This document shows positions 1-14,200 of a stretch of DNA of 64,000 nt, piece after piece (within the stretch, counting starts at the first letter, position 1; every line of letters begins with the position of its first letter). Origin of the DNA: Gymnorhina tibicen (Eukaryota; Chordata; Aves; Passeriformes; Artamidae). The notes beneath the pieces are model-generated. The model was not told where the DNA came from and made no database searches. It saw nothing but the letters and a program-made list of their open reading frames with translations. The DNA lies in the NCBI GenBank assembly GCA_013399875.1, contig VXAZ01008245.1, positions 280 through 64,279 of the forward strand, given 5' to 3'. A program made the position numbers and the translations under genes.

Positions 1-130
1 GGGGCAGGAAGGGGAAGGGCGCGGCAGCGGGGCTGCGCGGGGCGGCAGGAACCGCGAGTGCCCTGCTGGCCTCGTCCCGGGGATTGGATCCCGTGCCAGT
101 ATACCGGTGGGCGGGAAGGACGGGCAGGGG
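1..130. other. GC-rich window edge, possible CpG-island border of a neighbouring gene
   Basis: The first ~130 bases are GC- and CpG-rich compared with the following AT-rich DNA. This may be the border of a promoter whose gene lies to the left. No exon can be assigned. From 131 to 850 I see no supportable gene. Confidence 0.3.
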
Positions 131-849
131 ATGTCCCTTATCCCAGCCTCTGCTTCTGCCTACGGAGGAAGCGCCGTTGTTTCCAAACGCAGCTGCTCTG
201 CCTTTCCCTGAGCGCAAATACCGTCGAACAAGCCAAATACAGCAATCAGGAGCAACGCCTTTAACAATTTACAATAAACATTTCTAAAGAATCACCAGTA
301 ATGCTTGCCCTGTATTTCCACGCAGGAACTTGCCCGTGCTCGCCCCGTGCCCTCGCTCGGGCAGTCGGTTCAGTGAATCACTGCTGCTCCTGGCACGGAC
401 ACAGCGATGCCGCTGGGTCAGCGCGGCCGAGCCCCCGGGCCCCGCAGCTCAGGGCTGCTGCCCAGTGCTTCAGCACTGCGGTGGAACTATTAAGTACTCC
501 AAGCTCACAACTCTAAACAGATATCTGAAACCTAAAGAAACAAAAATACAACTATTAAGAACAGCATTTTCTAATTTAGAAACAGGGAGCACCTGCAGCA
601 GCCGCACTTCCTTAGCCTGGCCATTCCAGGCCCTGCGCACTCTGCCGGAATGATGATGGTCAGGGAATGAATCCAGCTCCAGGCAAACTCCACCCAAACT
701 CAGCCTCCCCCTGGAGCCGTCTCTGCGCCAGTGTAAACACAAAGGAGTAACAAGCCAATCACGCACCCTAATTCAGCCATTGCTATCAGCATTAGAGAAA
801 GCCTTAAGCCTGAGAACACAAAAAATGATCACATACACACACCTTGCAT

Positions 850-3800
850 ATGCCAAAGTTTATTTTTTTCCAAAACTTGTTTCATCAAATAATTGGATAT
901 GAGCAGTTGTTTAAAAAAATGAACAATTTGCGTATTAACAAACTGTGAAGTTCCACAATTAAAATATCAACACAGCCAGTCTTGTGCTTAGGCTTCTTTT
1001 TAAAAAAAATTATTAATTGAACATAAACCCTTAAGATTTTTTTTTTCCGCTTTGTGGCTAGTGTATTTTCCACACATTCTGTATTCTTATAAAATGAAGG
1101 AACTCACATAAAGGAACAGCTGTATAAGAATACATCTGAAAAAAAAGCGACCTAAATTATCATAGCTCCTTTTAAATAAATATCCAATAAAAGGCACAAA
1201 CCTGTTAGGGGGGAAAACATAACATACAAAACAAGACCTATTAAATAAATAAAGTGTGGGTTGGGGTGAGGGAAATCTGTTCCAGCACCTATTTTGTCAT
1301 TGCTCCAAGATGAAATTCCAGCCAAACATTTGGTAAAGGATTAAGCTTAATCACAAGGATACACATCAGAGATATACTGAAAGATTTGATGTTACAATTC
1401 CTGTTGTAACTGTACCAGTTACTACAATCTCTTTAAATAAATGATCATGAAAGTCTGCATAAAGTAGTGATGCAGTGATGTACAGATCAATGACAAGTCA
1501 GATACATCTTCAGAGTCATAGCAACAGGTTTTCTATATTCCTAGCTATCAGTAATGTATAAATGATAACATGTACAGTTTCCATTGCTCAAAAATATAAT
1601 CTTTTAAATGGAAATAAAAGACTGATACAGTGCCTTTAGATGTTATCCTTACAATACAAACTACCCCAAAGTTTTCCTTTTTATGTACAAATTAAGCACC
1701 GATCCACAGTGCATACTATTCTAATTTAACCCCCCCCTCCCTGCCACACATCAAAAAGTCCAGCTGGGGATAGATACACCCTGTATTCAATCTTCTAGTC
1801 AGAAGTTTTGTTGTTGTTACTTTTGTGTGTGTGGGTTTTGTGGTTGGTTTTGTTTTTTTCTTAAACAGAAGTCCATTTGTTATTTTTACCTACAAATATT
1901 CCACCACTATGTGCACAGAACTGAGTTTTTCTAGTACACATGTCCAAAATTTATTAAAAAAAAAAAATCAGTAACTTCTTGGAGGCAAAGTCAAACTATA
2001 TCTAGAGAACAGTAGAAAATCCCAGTTATTTGGAGAGGTACACGTTCAAGTCCAAGAAGCCTCACGCCATCCACCTTTCCAAAGTCCCTCAGAAGTTATC
2101 CTATGGTGTATTCCATGACAGAGAGAGCCTGCCTGCAGCAGCACCAAGTCCCAACAGTGAGGCTCAAGTGACCCACTAAAGTACAATAATGCAAAGCGTA
2201 CAGCACACGTCAAAGTCTTCCTCCTTGTTCAGACAAACATGGAGAGACATCTTAGTTACCAGATTCCTGAAGTATTCAGAACATGATTCTGATCCAACGA
2301 GTTGGAAGGAAAGTCACATTTATATACATCTCTCTTCACTCATCACAACTGCTATTCACAGCTCCTGTGGGCTGGATACAGTCACCCTCAAGAATAACCT
2401 TGGTGTTCAAAGTGGGGGTTTTTGTGGAGAATAAGTTCTGAGCCATAAAAGCCTTCACAGCATCCTAAGTCCTTGGTTTTCACTTCTCATGTATGTTATT
2501 TAAACATATACTCTGCCATTTTATGTATTCCAATACATGCACAAGGAAGAGGTGAGCAAAACCCAGTCCTGTGCACTTGTGTGCAGAGAGAAGGTGCAAA
2601 GCCATCTTTGCTTCACAAGGATCAAGCTGAAAGCTCTGCTTCAAAGCATCAAAAGAAGGTAGGTTATAAAGTTTTTAAAACATACTTTGTGGCTGTTTCT
2701 CCTTTTTTAATACTAATTAAGTTGGTATCAGACAGCTTTGCTACAAGAAAGCAGACCAGAAGAACCATTAAAAGATCTAGAGCAAATCAGATGTAGCGCA
2801 AACTATTAACCAGTACTAAATCCATTTCTGAGCAAGTGTCTTCCAGATATTCAGAATGCTCTGCAAAAAAGTTATAACAAATATATACTGCTTGCCAGGC
2901 ATTTATTTGCATATTTTATTAAAATAATGAATTATTACTTATACAACTCAGTGTAAGAAAGAGACCTAACAGTTTACAGTGGCAGGAACTGCCTGCTTGT
3001 AGCACTCTCACCTCGGCCATTAATGCCCAGACATTTATAATTGCATGGACTGGTCTATTTGAACACAGGACTTTTGATTGCTGAGTAAGCCTATGGAATT
3101 CACTATTTCCTAAATGAACAGTCCCCTCAACACAATGACCCATTCTAAATGGCATCTATTCCCTCATCATGTGGAGGGCAACTATAGGCACTGATGAACT
3201 CATTGGCTTAAAATTGTACAATTGTTCAACCCAATAAAGGTGGATTAAAGCTTGAAGCCCTTTGTAATTCAAACTTGGAACATTAAACTGCCATATACTG
3301 GTCCAAATTCTTTCAAAATCAATACACATCAAGGAACACTGAGTTTTAAATTTCTGCAAGGTTTCGTTTTCCAGGCAATTAGCAGTTACAGATTTCAAGG
3401 GTTGAGGAGTAGAGTTTTGTTTTGTTTCTTTTGTATTGATTCATTTGGCAAAAATATTTACCATAGGGTTAAGAAATACTACTTTTGCACTCTTTGGACA
3501 GAATTAAGTATTTGGAAAAAGAGAAAGGTTGTTCTCACTGTGAGGAATGTGCTTAATTTAAAAGTTCTCTACAGGAGAGTTTGACAAGATTCTCAGGCCT
3601 ATCTGCATGTATGGTGAGAGTCAGATATTTCTGCAATTACAGACTCCCCAAAGGATAAAAGACACACTACTCTGGAGGTCTATTTATTGTAACAATAGAA
3701 AACTCAGCTTTAATATTAATCATTATTAGAAATAAATTTACAGGAGAGCTTTTCATTGCATTTTGCTGCAAAACTTTCTGGAGGAAAGGTTGTTCCCACT

Positions 3801-5201
3801 TCTATCTATTTAATTATAACTATTGGGTTTTTTTACTGCTATCACTTTTTATCAGACAGTGAAAAATACAAGATAAGGCATTTTCATAGCCAATTTCAGT
3901 TCTGGAGGAAGATTCTTAAATACAAAATATGTGCCAGAAGTCTGTACACATCTGACCCATTGTGAACAGCATTCTTCATAAATTAGTTGATTTTAAAGAT
4001 TTTCCTCTCAAAAAGAGTCTGGATTTCTTAACATAGCTTTTAAACCTTGAAATTACTACAGAAGAAAAAGATACTGCAGCATCAAAGAAACAATTATCTA
4101 AAAGTTTACACGTATTTACACATTTAAAAATAATTATTTTTATATGGTTTACAACTAGGCTCTTATTTCAGAAAAGAAACACAAGCTATTCTCTACAGCT
4201 GGATAATTTCAAAATAGTTGCCAGTTCACAAGTGTCAACATGATTGCAAGGTTTGAGTCTTTTGACCTAATGGACTTCAGAAAGAAGAACTGGCTCTCTT
4301 GCCTCTACTGCAGTTATCAACAAGACTCTCAAACTGCTCCCGTGTGCTGTGGCTGGGGCAGCGACAGCCACTGGCTCCCAAGGCTGCTCTTCCCCAAGCC
4401 CATGGTGGGAGATGCCAGCTCAGAGAAGGGACCCATGGAAGGGCAGCTGCTGCAGGCTGCGTGAGCTGCTCTGTAACACACTCGTTTCCACTGCTCCAGC
4501 ACAGACTTGCAGCCTTGCAGCTGCTGGCTCTTTTCACTCAGCCCTGTAATACTGACATACCAATGGAGCAATTTATTATTTTTGCTATAGCTATCTATGT
4601 AGTATGTGTTTTGTTGATTCTTAGCATTTCAAACGCATATTATAAAGTCTGAAAATTACTATAAGCTATTCTAATGTGAAAAAGCTGTCTGATTTCACAC
4701 GATATTGGCCTTATGATAATGCAAGCATTGCTCTATCAGAGTAGTTATTGGAGCACATAAAAATTTTATTGCTCAACTTGATTTGTGTTGTGTCTTGGTT
4801 ACAACAGCCACAGAATTTATGGATAAAATAAATAGTTTTGACATCCTCAGTCAATTCCTAAGGTAATCCACTGATGATTAAGGTTGTAGAGCAATCATGT
4901 AACCTTCTCCTTGATTTTGAAGATGATAATCCAGCTTGCACCTTCTGAGTCAACCTCAATAAAAATACATTTTCTGCTGAGCAGTTTAGAAAAAAAAAAA
5001 ATCAGGGAACAAACATGACTTCACACTGCAGTGACTGTTATAAACAAGAATCTCTAAAGCATTGCAGTTCAAAATAATATTGTATTATACAGGGAATAAA
5101 CAGTTGCCCTGTTCAGGAATACATCAAGGAAAGATTGAAATTCAGTCTTTTCTTTTTTTACCAGTATTTGGTTGTTCTCACATCTTGTTGCTTTGGTGGC
5201 T
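850..5201 (-). other. Probable long 3' UTR / downstream flank of the PICALM-like gene
   Basis: AT-rich sequence with no supportable ORF. Minus-strand AATAAA signals (TTTATT on the plus strand) occur at several places, such as 859-864, about 2916, about 3681 and about 4767. The real cleavage site or sites cannot be chosen from sequence alone. The leftmost would give a 3' UTR of about 4.3 kb. The extent is inferred. Confidence 0.4.
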
Positions 5202-5216
5202 CTACATAAACTGTAT
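5202..5216 (-). CDS. PICALM-like exon 22 (last coding exon, IQFM stop)
   Basis: Only 15 coding nt follow a TTGTTTCACAG acceptor: ATA CAG TTT ATG TAG. This gives the C-terminus IQFM, identical to the end of human PICALM. That agreement supports both the splice and this terminal exon. The exon continues as 3' UTR to the left. Confidence 0.92.
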   Translation of the reverse strand: MQFM

Positions 5217-8200
5217 CTGTGAAACAAAGATTACGTATTAATGCCACTTACTTAACAAATGGTTTCCTAAGGTTTTAGAATAATGAATCTGTTTGACTGC
5301 CTTGTTACTTGTAAGTTAAATCTATAGGCTTTGGCACTTTAGAAAACCCCAAAGAATTTGGGGTACCTCAGAAGACTGAGGTATTTGGATGACAGGAGTA
5401 CAGCTTCTCCAGTGTGAATGATCTCTTGTCCATGCCTTTTCCAATCCCCCATCGCCTGATCCTTCAGGAAGCTTCCAACACTGGCCTGCTCAGTATGACT
5501 AAACCAAGTATCCAGCTAATGTCATAGGGAGACTAAAACCTACATACCTTCACCACTCCTGTTTACTTAATACTGAAACAGTGAGAGGTAATAATCTGAT
5601 TTTTACTTTCGTCCTTGCTTTCTGCAATTTCATCGTCTGAATTTGCCTCCTCACCAGCAAAAGCTCCTGCCCTTGACTGAGAACCCCTCACTTTCATGTG
5701 CAGAAATACACCAGCAGCCCTTCATGAAGCATTTGGCTGTGTTTACCAAGGCTAAAGTTTCAGTGACATCACAAGATTAAAGAGCACCGTTCACCTGAGT
5801 TTCAGAAACAGGTGCAAAAGGATTTGTTGGCCTTAGACCAGGCTGTGTATACATCATTGACTGGGGTGCCATCAAAGGAGCAGCTCCAACCTGAGGAGGT
5901 ACCTGTAAGAAGAAAAACCCACAAAACAAATATATAAAAGATATCAAATATATAAAATTCCAACTACTTCCAGAAAATACAGCTTTTTGCATTTTAAGTA
6001 TAGTAGAAAATAAACATAAATACACACACACAGAATAAAGTCAAAGCTTTTAAAAACCCCTGCTATACAAACCTCAGTTATCTCTTTCAATGCAGTATGA
6101 GAAACATACCAGATTTCACACGCTATTGCCAACACATTTAATTTGAAGGATGGTTTGAACATCATAATGCACGACATGAAACCTACTGGTAGAGACAACT
6201 CAGTTTTCAGGAATACACAACAAAGCACGTTTCTTACCATTCCGTATACAGGCACTTGAGGTGTGGTCAATGGGTATGTGATAGGAGCAGGTACCTTTAA
6301 TCAAGAAAATTTTAATATATTTTAGAGAAACTCATGCATATTTAGTAATACATATAAAACTTTGAAAAACATATATTTTTCAGTACTTAAAATAACCAAT
6401 GTATTTACAAGAAATTGACTTACATATCCAGGATAGTGTACTCCATTCTGGCATAGCAAAAGGATAAGATAGAAAATTATTTAATAGGTATTCATGCTGG
6501 AAATTCTAACTAAGGGATGGCTTCAAGCCCAGTACCATAACAGTCTGTAACTGCTTAACTCATTTATTAAAACAATTAAAGTGTGAGGGAAAAAAGTGCA
6601 AGGACAGTAGCACAGTAGCATCAGTAATAAGAGATAGAAAGCTACCACTAGTATGACTTAAAGCAAAATTAGAAATTTTACTACACCTAGCCAGATTTGA
6701 GCATATTGCTTGTAAAGCATGTGTGTGAGAAGCTTTTAGAGGGCATGGCGTGCAATGCTCCTTCTTCCTCCCATTATGTGAGGAGGGCATAGAAAAGAAG
6801 CCGAGAAAGCCAGGGACCATTCAGCTTAAGAAGTCAACAGCAACAGATGTTCAGCCAGGTCAGCATTGCCCCCATACTAACAACTGATGTCAGCAACACA
6901 TCACAATATGAAAAAAGAAAAATGAAGAGCATTTTAAGCCAGAAATACCTTGTATCATGATATGTTCACAGGCACAGCAATGCATGTGCTTCATAAGGCC
7001 ATGCTTCGTTAAGCAGTGCTAATTATACTGAAAGCCAAGTGCTGGATGAAACACTTGGCAATGGGATAGGATGCAGTGGTACATGAATTGGAGGGTTAGT
7101 TCTGAGTGCCAGAGGCCCAGCCAGGACACTGAGACCTTTGCAGTTCTGAGGCACAGATTTTAAAGAGGCTCATAGCTGAGCTAGATCTTCACATCATTAA
7201 TTTTTGGGAGTTCCAGGCAAATGCATGAGCAGACACCTGGCATAAAACACTCAAATGCTTAGACCTGATGAACACATGAAATAAAAACATAACTTTAAAT
7301 CCACAGTGATCAACGGTTGCTAAGGCACCCTCTATGTTCCGGAAATAAAAATGCATCAGCATTCTAACAACACATTCTAGAGCACCTAGATGGGATAAAG
7401 AGATCATATGGTCTCAAAAAGTCTTACATAAAAGTGCAACACAACTGTGCCCTCTCATCAAATTTTTTTGTCTCATTTTTGAGTCCAATACTGTATTTAA
7501 TACTGTATTCAACTTTTCTAATTCTGAGTGAGCATAGTCATGTAAGACAAGGAAAATAAGCATTAGAGGCAAAACTATTCTTATCGCAAAATGAAGTCAG
7601 ACAGCAGTCCAAAATTCCCAGCAAATGTGATAATTATCCTAATTGTACATATAACTGAGATGAACATTCTACTTCCCTCTAAGACAGCTATATTTTAGAA
7701 GTGATTTATATTTGTATGAATATATTATGAATACAACACACTGGAAAAATCTTTTTAAAGCAAAGAAAAGTCAGTTGCCTAAAAATATCCCTCTTAGAAA
7801 TGAAAATTCTTCATTTAATTAACTATAAAAGATACACTTAACATTTTGTACTGTATTAAAAATATGAAGTTGCTGTTGAGCGTTATCAAAAGTCCAAAGT
7901 GCTGCCTGACCTCATTATTAAGGTGCCTTGCAGGGGTTGCAGCAGTTTTTCATTATAAAACTGAAAAAAGAGCAAAGACTGCAAGAAACAGCAGTTTTGC
8001 CCTTAAAACACATTCTCAGGATTCTTAAAGGTGGATGTTTGTGTGCACATGTGCGTGGGAGGGGGAGTGGGAGCATCTCAAACATGCACATCAGGAATTT
8101 TCTGGACTGGGATAATTTGTTTCAATCCAAAAAGAATTTATGAAGTGAGACAGGTAATCAGCCTTTCACTTGAGACATTAAGTCCTCAATGGACAAGTTT

Positions 8201-11200
8201 TACAGTGAGGGGAAATAAAGCATGCTAAAATCTCTACCTCATTCAGTATGATCCTATGAGCATTCCCTGCTACCCCCAGTCTTGTATCAAATGCCTTTGC
8301 TGTTCTTTATAAATTAATTCAAGCAGAGAAGCAGCATTTGCTAGAATGAAGTGTAATTGCATAGTACAGAAATTACCATGTGTGGAATAGTGGGTAAGGG
8401 AGTCGGGTTCCACGTGGTCGATGTGCTTGTTTTTGCTTGCCAGTTTGTTCCACCAGTAAGTTTTTTCTCTGTAGGCTGAGACCACTGCATATCTGATCTA
8501 AAATGAAACCATGGTGTTAGTTTTCATGGAGGGGCAACAGCTAGAGTAAAACAACAGAACAGGAAACCAAAACATGCCTTAATGCATGCACACAGCTGAA
8601 ATCTGAAGAAACACTCAGGATTTCAGTAATTACTTATGTATCTGTTCTCCAGTAAGTGTGAAATCTGGGGGTTCTGTTTATGTTGAAAGTGAACTATCAG
8701 TACTGCACTGTACAATATAATAACTGGAGTCTTACATAACTTTTATTTAGGGTTTCATAAAAGTACTTCAATAAAAATACAGCAATTACAAAACTAACTA
8801 AAGTGAGCTACTTCAAAAGTTAAGATTGGCCATGTTACGGTGGCTGACCACAAACACACTGTTCCAATGCACTTCTCAATTATTTCAGATTATTTCAAGA
8901 GTTGAGATTCTTGCCACATTAGTGCCAGAGACTATCAAAGTCACGTGAGAATATTCTAAGTACATATACGCACTTACTTTTTGGATGGAGTTCCTCCAAA
9001 GCCAAGATCTGTGGGAGAAAAGAAACAGACAAAATCCTTAAAGCATTTTAATTTGGGAGGGAAAAAAACTCTTGTTTTACTTCCAGTAACAAATGGGAAA
9101 GTTAATTTTAAAAGCTTCACACTTACTTCCTACTAGATTAGCAAGTGAAGAATCAAGGTCATTTGCCAAAATTTTTCCACTTTGCTGGGTGGCTACAGTG
9201 GCTCTTTGACTTTGTGGTGGTACTGTGGGTTGCAATACATCATCTAGAAAGTTAAAACCTAAACAAAGAAAATAAAAGCAACTGTTAACAAAACGGTTAC
9301 ATTGCATTTAATAAACAACACCCATAGGCCAGGGAGGTATTTTCTTTATAGAACAGTAATTTGAGCATTTATATGTGAAGGTTCAACATGATTAAAATAT
9401 TTAAGACTTTGACAGAAGCATAGTTTAACTTATTTTTAATGGAATACTGTATTGTACCGACTAATCTAAAAGACCTTATAATTGTACTTCAACAATACTT
9501 TGCTATACAGAAGAAAGACTAACTCAGGTATTCTTCAAGCAACACACACAACCGGTTCTGCACTTCTGCAAGTGCTCTGCCTCTCAACGGAGTCAGAAGG
9601 AAGTCATTATCACGTATCAGGAGAAAGCACAGAAGACAAATGAACACGAGCTTACCCATTAGGAGACATCCAGTGGGCCACGTTCAAAGTTCGTTCCCCC
9701 AGAGAGAGAGGAAACAGTTATTACACAGAGAATGAAATCGGTCAAAGCTAATTTTAAAGTAAATAACTACAACTGAACTGACTGCCTCTTATCAGCCCAT
9801 AATCACCTTGCAAATATATTAAGTTATTAAATTTTCAACTGCAATAGCAATTATGCTAAATTGTTAAGCAACTGTTGCCTGTAGGGTATAAATTAGTCAT
9901 AAGGCAGTTTTTACCACTTGCAGTCCTGTACTCTGGTGCTGTAGATTTTCCTCCAAAAACAGCATCAAAGTCCACATTAATTGTTGAAGACGTGGTACTC
10001 GGAGGAGCTGAATGAAGAGGAAAACCTGAAAAAAAAAGTTGAGTAATGAAATACACCTGTGAAGTACTAGCACTCATTCCAGTGAAACCAGAAAGTTTTA
10101 AAAAACCAAAAAAATCAAATTACCATCAACAGTCACAGGATGATACACAGAAGCATATGTTGGTTTATGACCACTAAAGTCATCTTTGCAAAAAGAAAGA
10201 AGAAAAGAAGATCAGTTTTAAAGAGAAAAAGGAAGAGGGAACCCAACAATTACATCTGCAGTTAAAAATTATGAATTTTTACTATTATAAAAAGGTTTTT
10301 TATTTTACATATTTGAAAAGTCAAGTAACTCCTGCATTCCCCATTACAAAAGAGAAAGGAAGTTGCAGTTTGAAAGAAATCAGCAGATTTCAGCAACACT
10401 GCAAATCTTAGGATGTCTAGGCTGGGCAAGCAGAATAAAATAATAATTTATTTCAACTATAGAAATAAATGTTTAAGGAAACATATAATTTACTACACCT
10501 GGAATTAATGCACCACTTTCACTTGTAAATAAAAAGTGAAGATTGGCCCAAACCACAAAAAGATTACATGGCCCACTTTATTAGCATTATGATCTCCAGT
10601 TGCAAATAAATTACATGGGGTTTGTTTTTTTACCACTAAACAGTTCCACTGTTTGTTTGGAGGAAAAAGAAGAATTGATGAAAGGGGTGGCAGATTTTAC
10701 AGCTTCTTCAACTGGCTTCATGTCAAAGATGTCCAGATGAGGTGGAGAACCAACACAACCATTTGAAGACGAGAAAGGACCTTTCAGACGCAGAAGTGAA
10801 GGAAAGAATACAGAGTACAAACAATGGAAAAGAAAAACAGACTGAAATGATTGAATATGTGAATCTCTAGACAAAGTCAAATTGTAAATATTCCACCTAA
10901 TGGTCAGCCCATTTAGATACAAATTTTTAGTTTCAGATAAAAATCCTAACAGCTCTCTATTTAGGGAAAATATTTCTAGTATTGACACCGGATGGGAGGG
11001 GGAGAATGACAGAACATATATCAAAGAAGTTAGATACTACATTTTTGGCTTCAATCTACCTTTTAAATAGCATATATGCTATCAATTCCACCTATTAAAA
11101 CACTAACATTTACCATGGTGTTAACATTGTCTTCTTTTGGCATTTAAGCCATTTCTTTGACATCTAACCTGACCATTCTTTGGAAGGATGGGTGAAGAAA

Positions 11201-14200
11201 CTGGAGTCCACAGCTTTTTTACAAGAACTCTGAAGTTACCAACACCTTTTAAATGAGAAGTATATTAGACATTGCTTAATTAAATGGAAATATTAGTCCA
11301 GGATCTTTTCAGTTACACCTGCTTAGGTTTTATTTCCTAGTATTTTTCAACTTTGATCTTTAGTTACATTTCTTCTCCCTGTCCCCTTTACTGAACAGTT
11401 CTGCTCCTTTGTTCCATGAACACTAATGCTATGTTCATGAAAGTTTGTCAGAGTTTTCAGATGATTTCCTTCATATTTTGTTATGAATGTTTAGATGCAA
11501 AGTAGTTAAGGTTTAAGATGCAGATTCAATTAAGTATGAACCTTGCATTCTAAGAATTCCCTTATCATTTAGACAGTCAAATCAAGGTATGAGCTCACCT
11601 CCCCAAGCACTGCTTGCTGATGTTGATATAGCTGGAGTACTTTGCACAGTTGGAACAAATGCAGGCTGAAGATCAAAGAGATCACTAGAAAGGTTGGGCA
11701 TGCTGAATAAGAAATGAGAGAGAGAAATATGAAGATATGTAACAGGCATTGTATTCTTGCTTTTATGAACACTCGTACCAATCTCATTTTCTCTTATTCG
11801 CTAGCAGCCCATCAACAATAGTGGTACAACAAACTGGTAATTAAGCACTTACTGACAGAATTCCTGTGGGTACACCAAGAAAGCATCAGCAAAAGGTACC
11901 TGAGAGGTAACTAGGATCACAGTTTTGCAGTTCACTGTGGAGCTACAGGCCAGTGCAGTAATTTCTGCTTCTTTCAGATAACAAAGTATCTCTCACCTAT
12001 TTGTTGTGGGTGCTGGTGCAGCAAAGAGGTCAACAGCCACAGTGGTATTCACACTTTTTCCTGATAAAGTGCTTGGGGATGCTGATGTGGAAGTGGAATT
12101 TGATACTACAGAGATCTCTCTTAATCGCTGTTCCTGAAAGATGAGAGAGACAGCTGGCATTTTAGTGTTACTAGCTTATTAACATTTTAGTCCTGGAGAC
12201 CTTTTCCAACAAGAAAATTTTAATTATGGTCTTAATAAATAAAACAGTTATTCTTCTGTAAAGTCCTAAAACCAGAGAAATAATTGAAATTAGAGATAGG
12301 AGTATTTGTTTTAACAAAGCATGTAAAAATCAAGGTGAGACTTGATGTTTTAAATAATTATTTTTTAATCCATAACTGCCTAGATGTAAATCACTTCTAG
12401 TGAAGCTACACATTCCAGGCTCCCTCCATAGTCACTCAGAGAAACAGCTCAATGGACCTTTGTTCAGGAAGACTCATCTCCCTACTTTATGAGTCTCATC
12501 ATGGTTCAACTGAGACATTCAGAAACTAGCGTGCCAACGTGCATCCCAATAATAAGGTAGCAACATAACAACCTTGTTACATTAATTTCAGGTTTACATC
12601 CCTCACTACTTCTAGATACGTCCACTGCATTTTTACAGCACATGTCAAAGCATGGGTTTTACACAGCTCACATTCCTCACACAGAACACTGAGTGACCCT
12701 GCAAGCTTCCTCACCATACACTACTTTATCCAGTTACAAAAAATCTTGGGATACAAAACTTGTTAAAAACATTGTACCTTAAGTGCCTGCAGTCTAACTT
12801 GTTCCTCCTCCAACGCCTGCTGCTTTTCTTTCTCATCCATCCGGCTGAATGACATTCCTGTACTGGCAAGTGTGGAAACAGCACTGGATAGGGCACTGGC
12901 TCTAAAATCAGCAATAATTTAAAAAAAAGTTATTAAAAAAGCCACAGTCAGGTATACATCACTTACAGGTTTATCATCAAGTGCCTTATCTAGTTGTGTG
13001 TCATCCTCATCCCCAGTCACTTCTTCCCTTACTCTCTGGTACATAAGAGCAGACACCCCAAAACTAGTTTGGTGACAAAGAGGCATGAGTACACAGAGTG
13101 ACTCCCTCGAGTTTCAGTGGGTAGGAACTGGAAAATGTGGAACATAGCAGTTGTCTTTTCTCTTTAAAGTTATCTAGACTAGACTGGAATGTTACTCAAA
13201 TGGCTGAGGTGCAGAAAGCTTGTTTGTACACCATGTAACAGCGAAGAAAACACAGCAGTTATTGCCCATTTATTATATATATGAACAGAATATTGTGGCA
13301 GTGAATCCTTAGATTCCCGAAAAAAAAAAATCTGAGGCGAAAGACAGCTAATTGGGAAAGTAGCTCAGCCTGGTACATTTATCAGTATTTACCAAGTTTC
13401 TGTGGGAGAACGTCTGTGCCAAAAGAGATCTCTCATTATTCAGACAGAAGTATTTTCATACATCCTGATACTGTACTTGACAGAAAGAATAACACAGTTT
13501 CTTTCAGCACAACACATCTAAGCTAATTTGGGTGTTCTGAAGAGGGACTGAAGAACTTTTATGAGAAGGTTAAGATAAATTCATGGTCTGAGAGATTGAC
13601 CATAAATATATAAAGATAAATAATAACAATTCAGATAAATACCATCCTATCTTGGGTAAGAAGAGTATCAAAATCCAAACACTTTATAAATCTTACAAGT
13701 CAAGGGACTTTAAACAAGTAAAAGCTAAAAAGAACAATATACAAGGTCTCAGCTCAGTGATTTATTACAACATAATCAGAAGTCTGTCTGAGACACAGCA
13801 GACATACCTACATTTCAAATGTGGCTAAGCTATCAGACTATTACTCACTAGATACTTCATTTATATTTCTAGGAAGATACATTCAGAAGTGAAGAAAAAT
13901 CAAGAACACCACATGACTGAATTCTGAAAATTGTTAGAATGACAATGACAAATCTTAACTATGGGCATTGTTGTAATTCACTGGGTGCTCACCTGCTGGC
14001 AGCAGAGACTTCCTTTGTTTTCTTTCCCTCCACAGAAGCCAAATGCTGTTCCAGTGCCTCAAGCAAGCTGCTGGGTGCCTAAAATTAAAAGTATTTGTAA
14101 AACACTGCTTCTATCAACACATCATTGTTTAGTACACAGATTAGTTTTCTCACCAACTAAAAACAAACAAAAACTCACACATCAGTAATTGTGCCTTTGG

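Noticed and set aside
273..278. Plus-strand AATAAA that could end a gene entering from the left
   Set aside because: No coding exon upstream is visible in the first 270 bases and the hexamer is common by chance.
11160..11225. Possible extra PICALM-like exon between exons 12 and 13
   Set aside because: A short open stretch exists, but exons 12 and 13 already join in phase and no family similarity was found.
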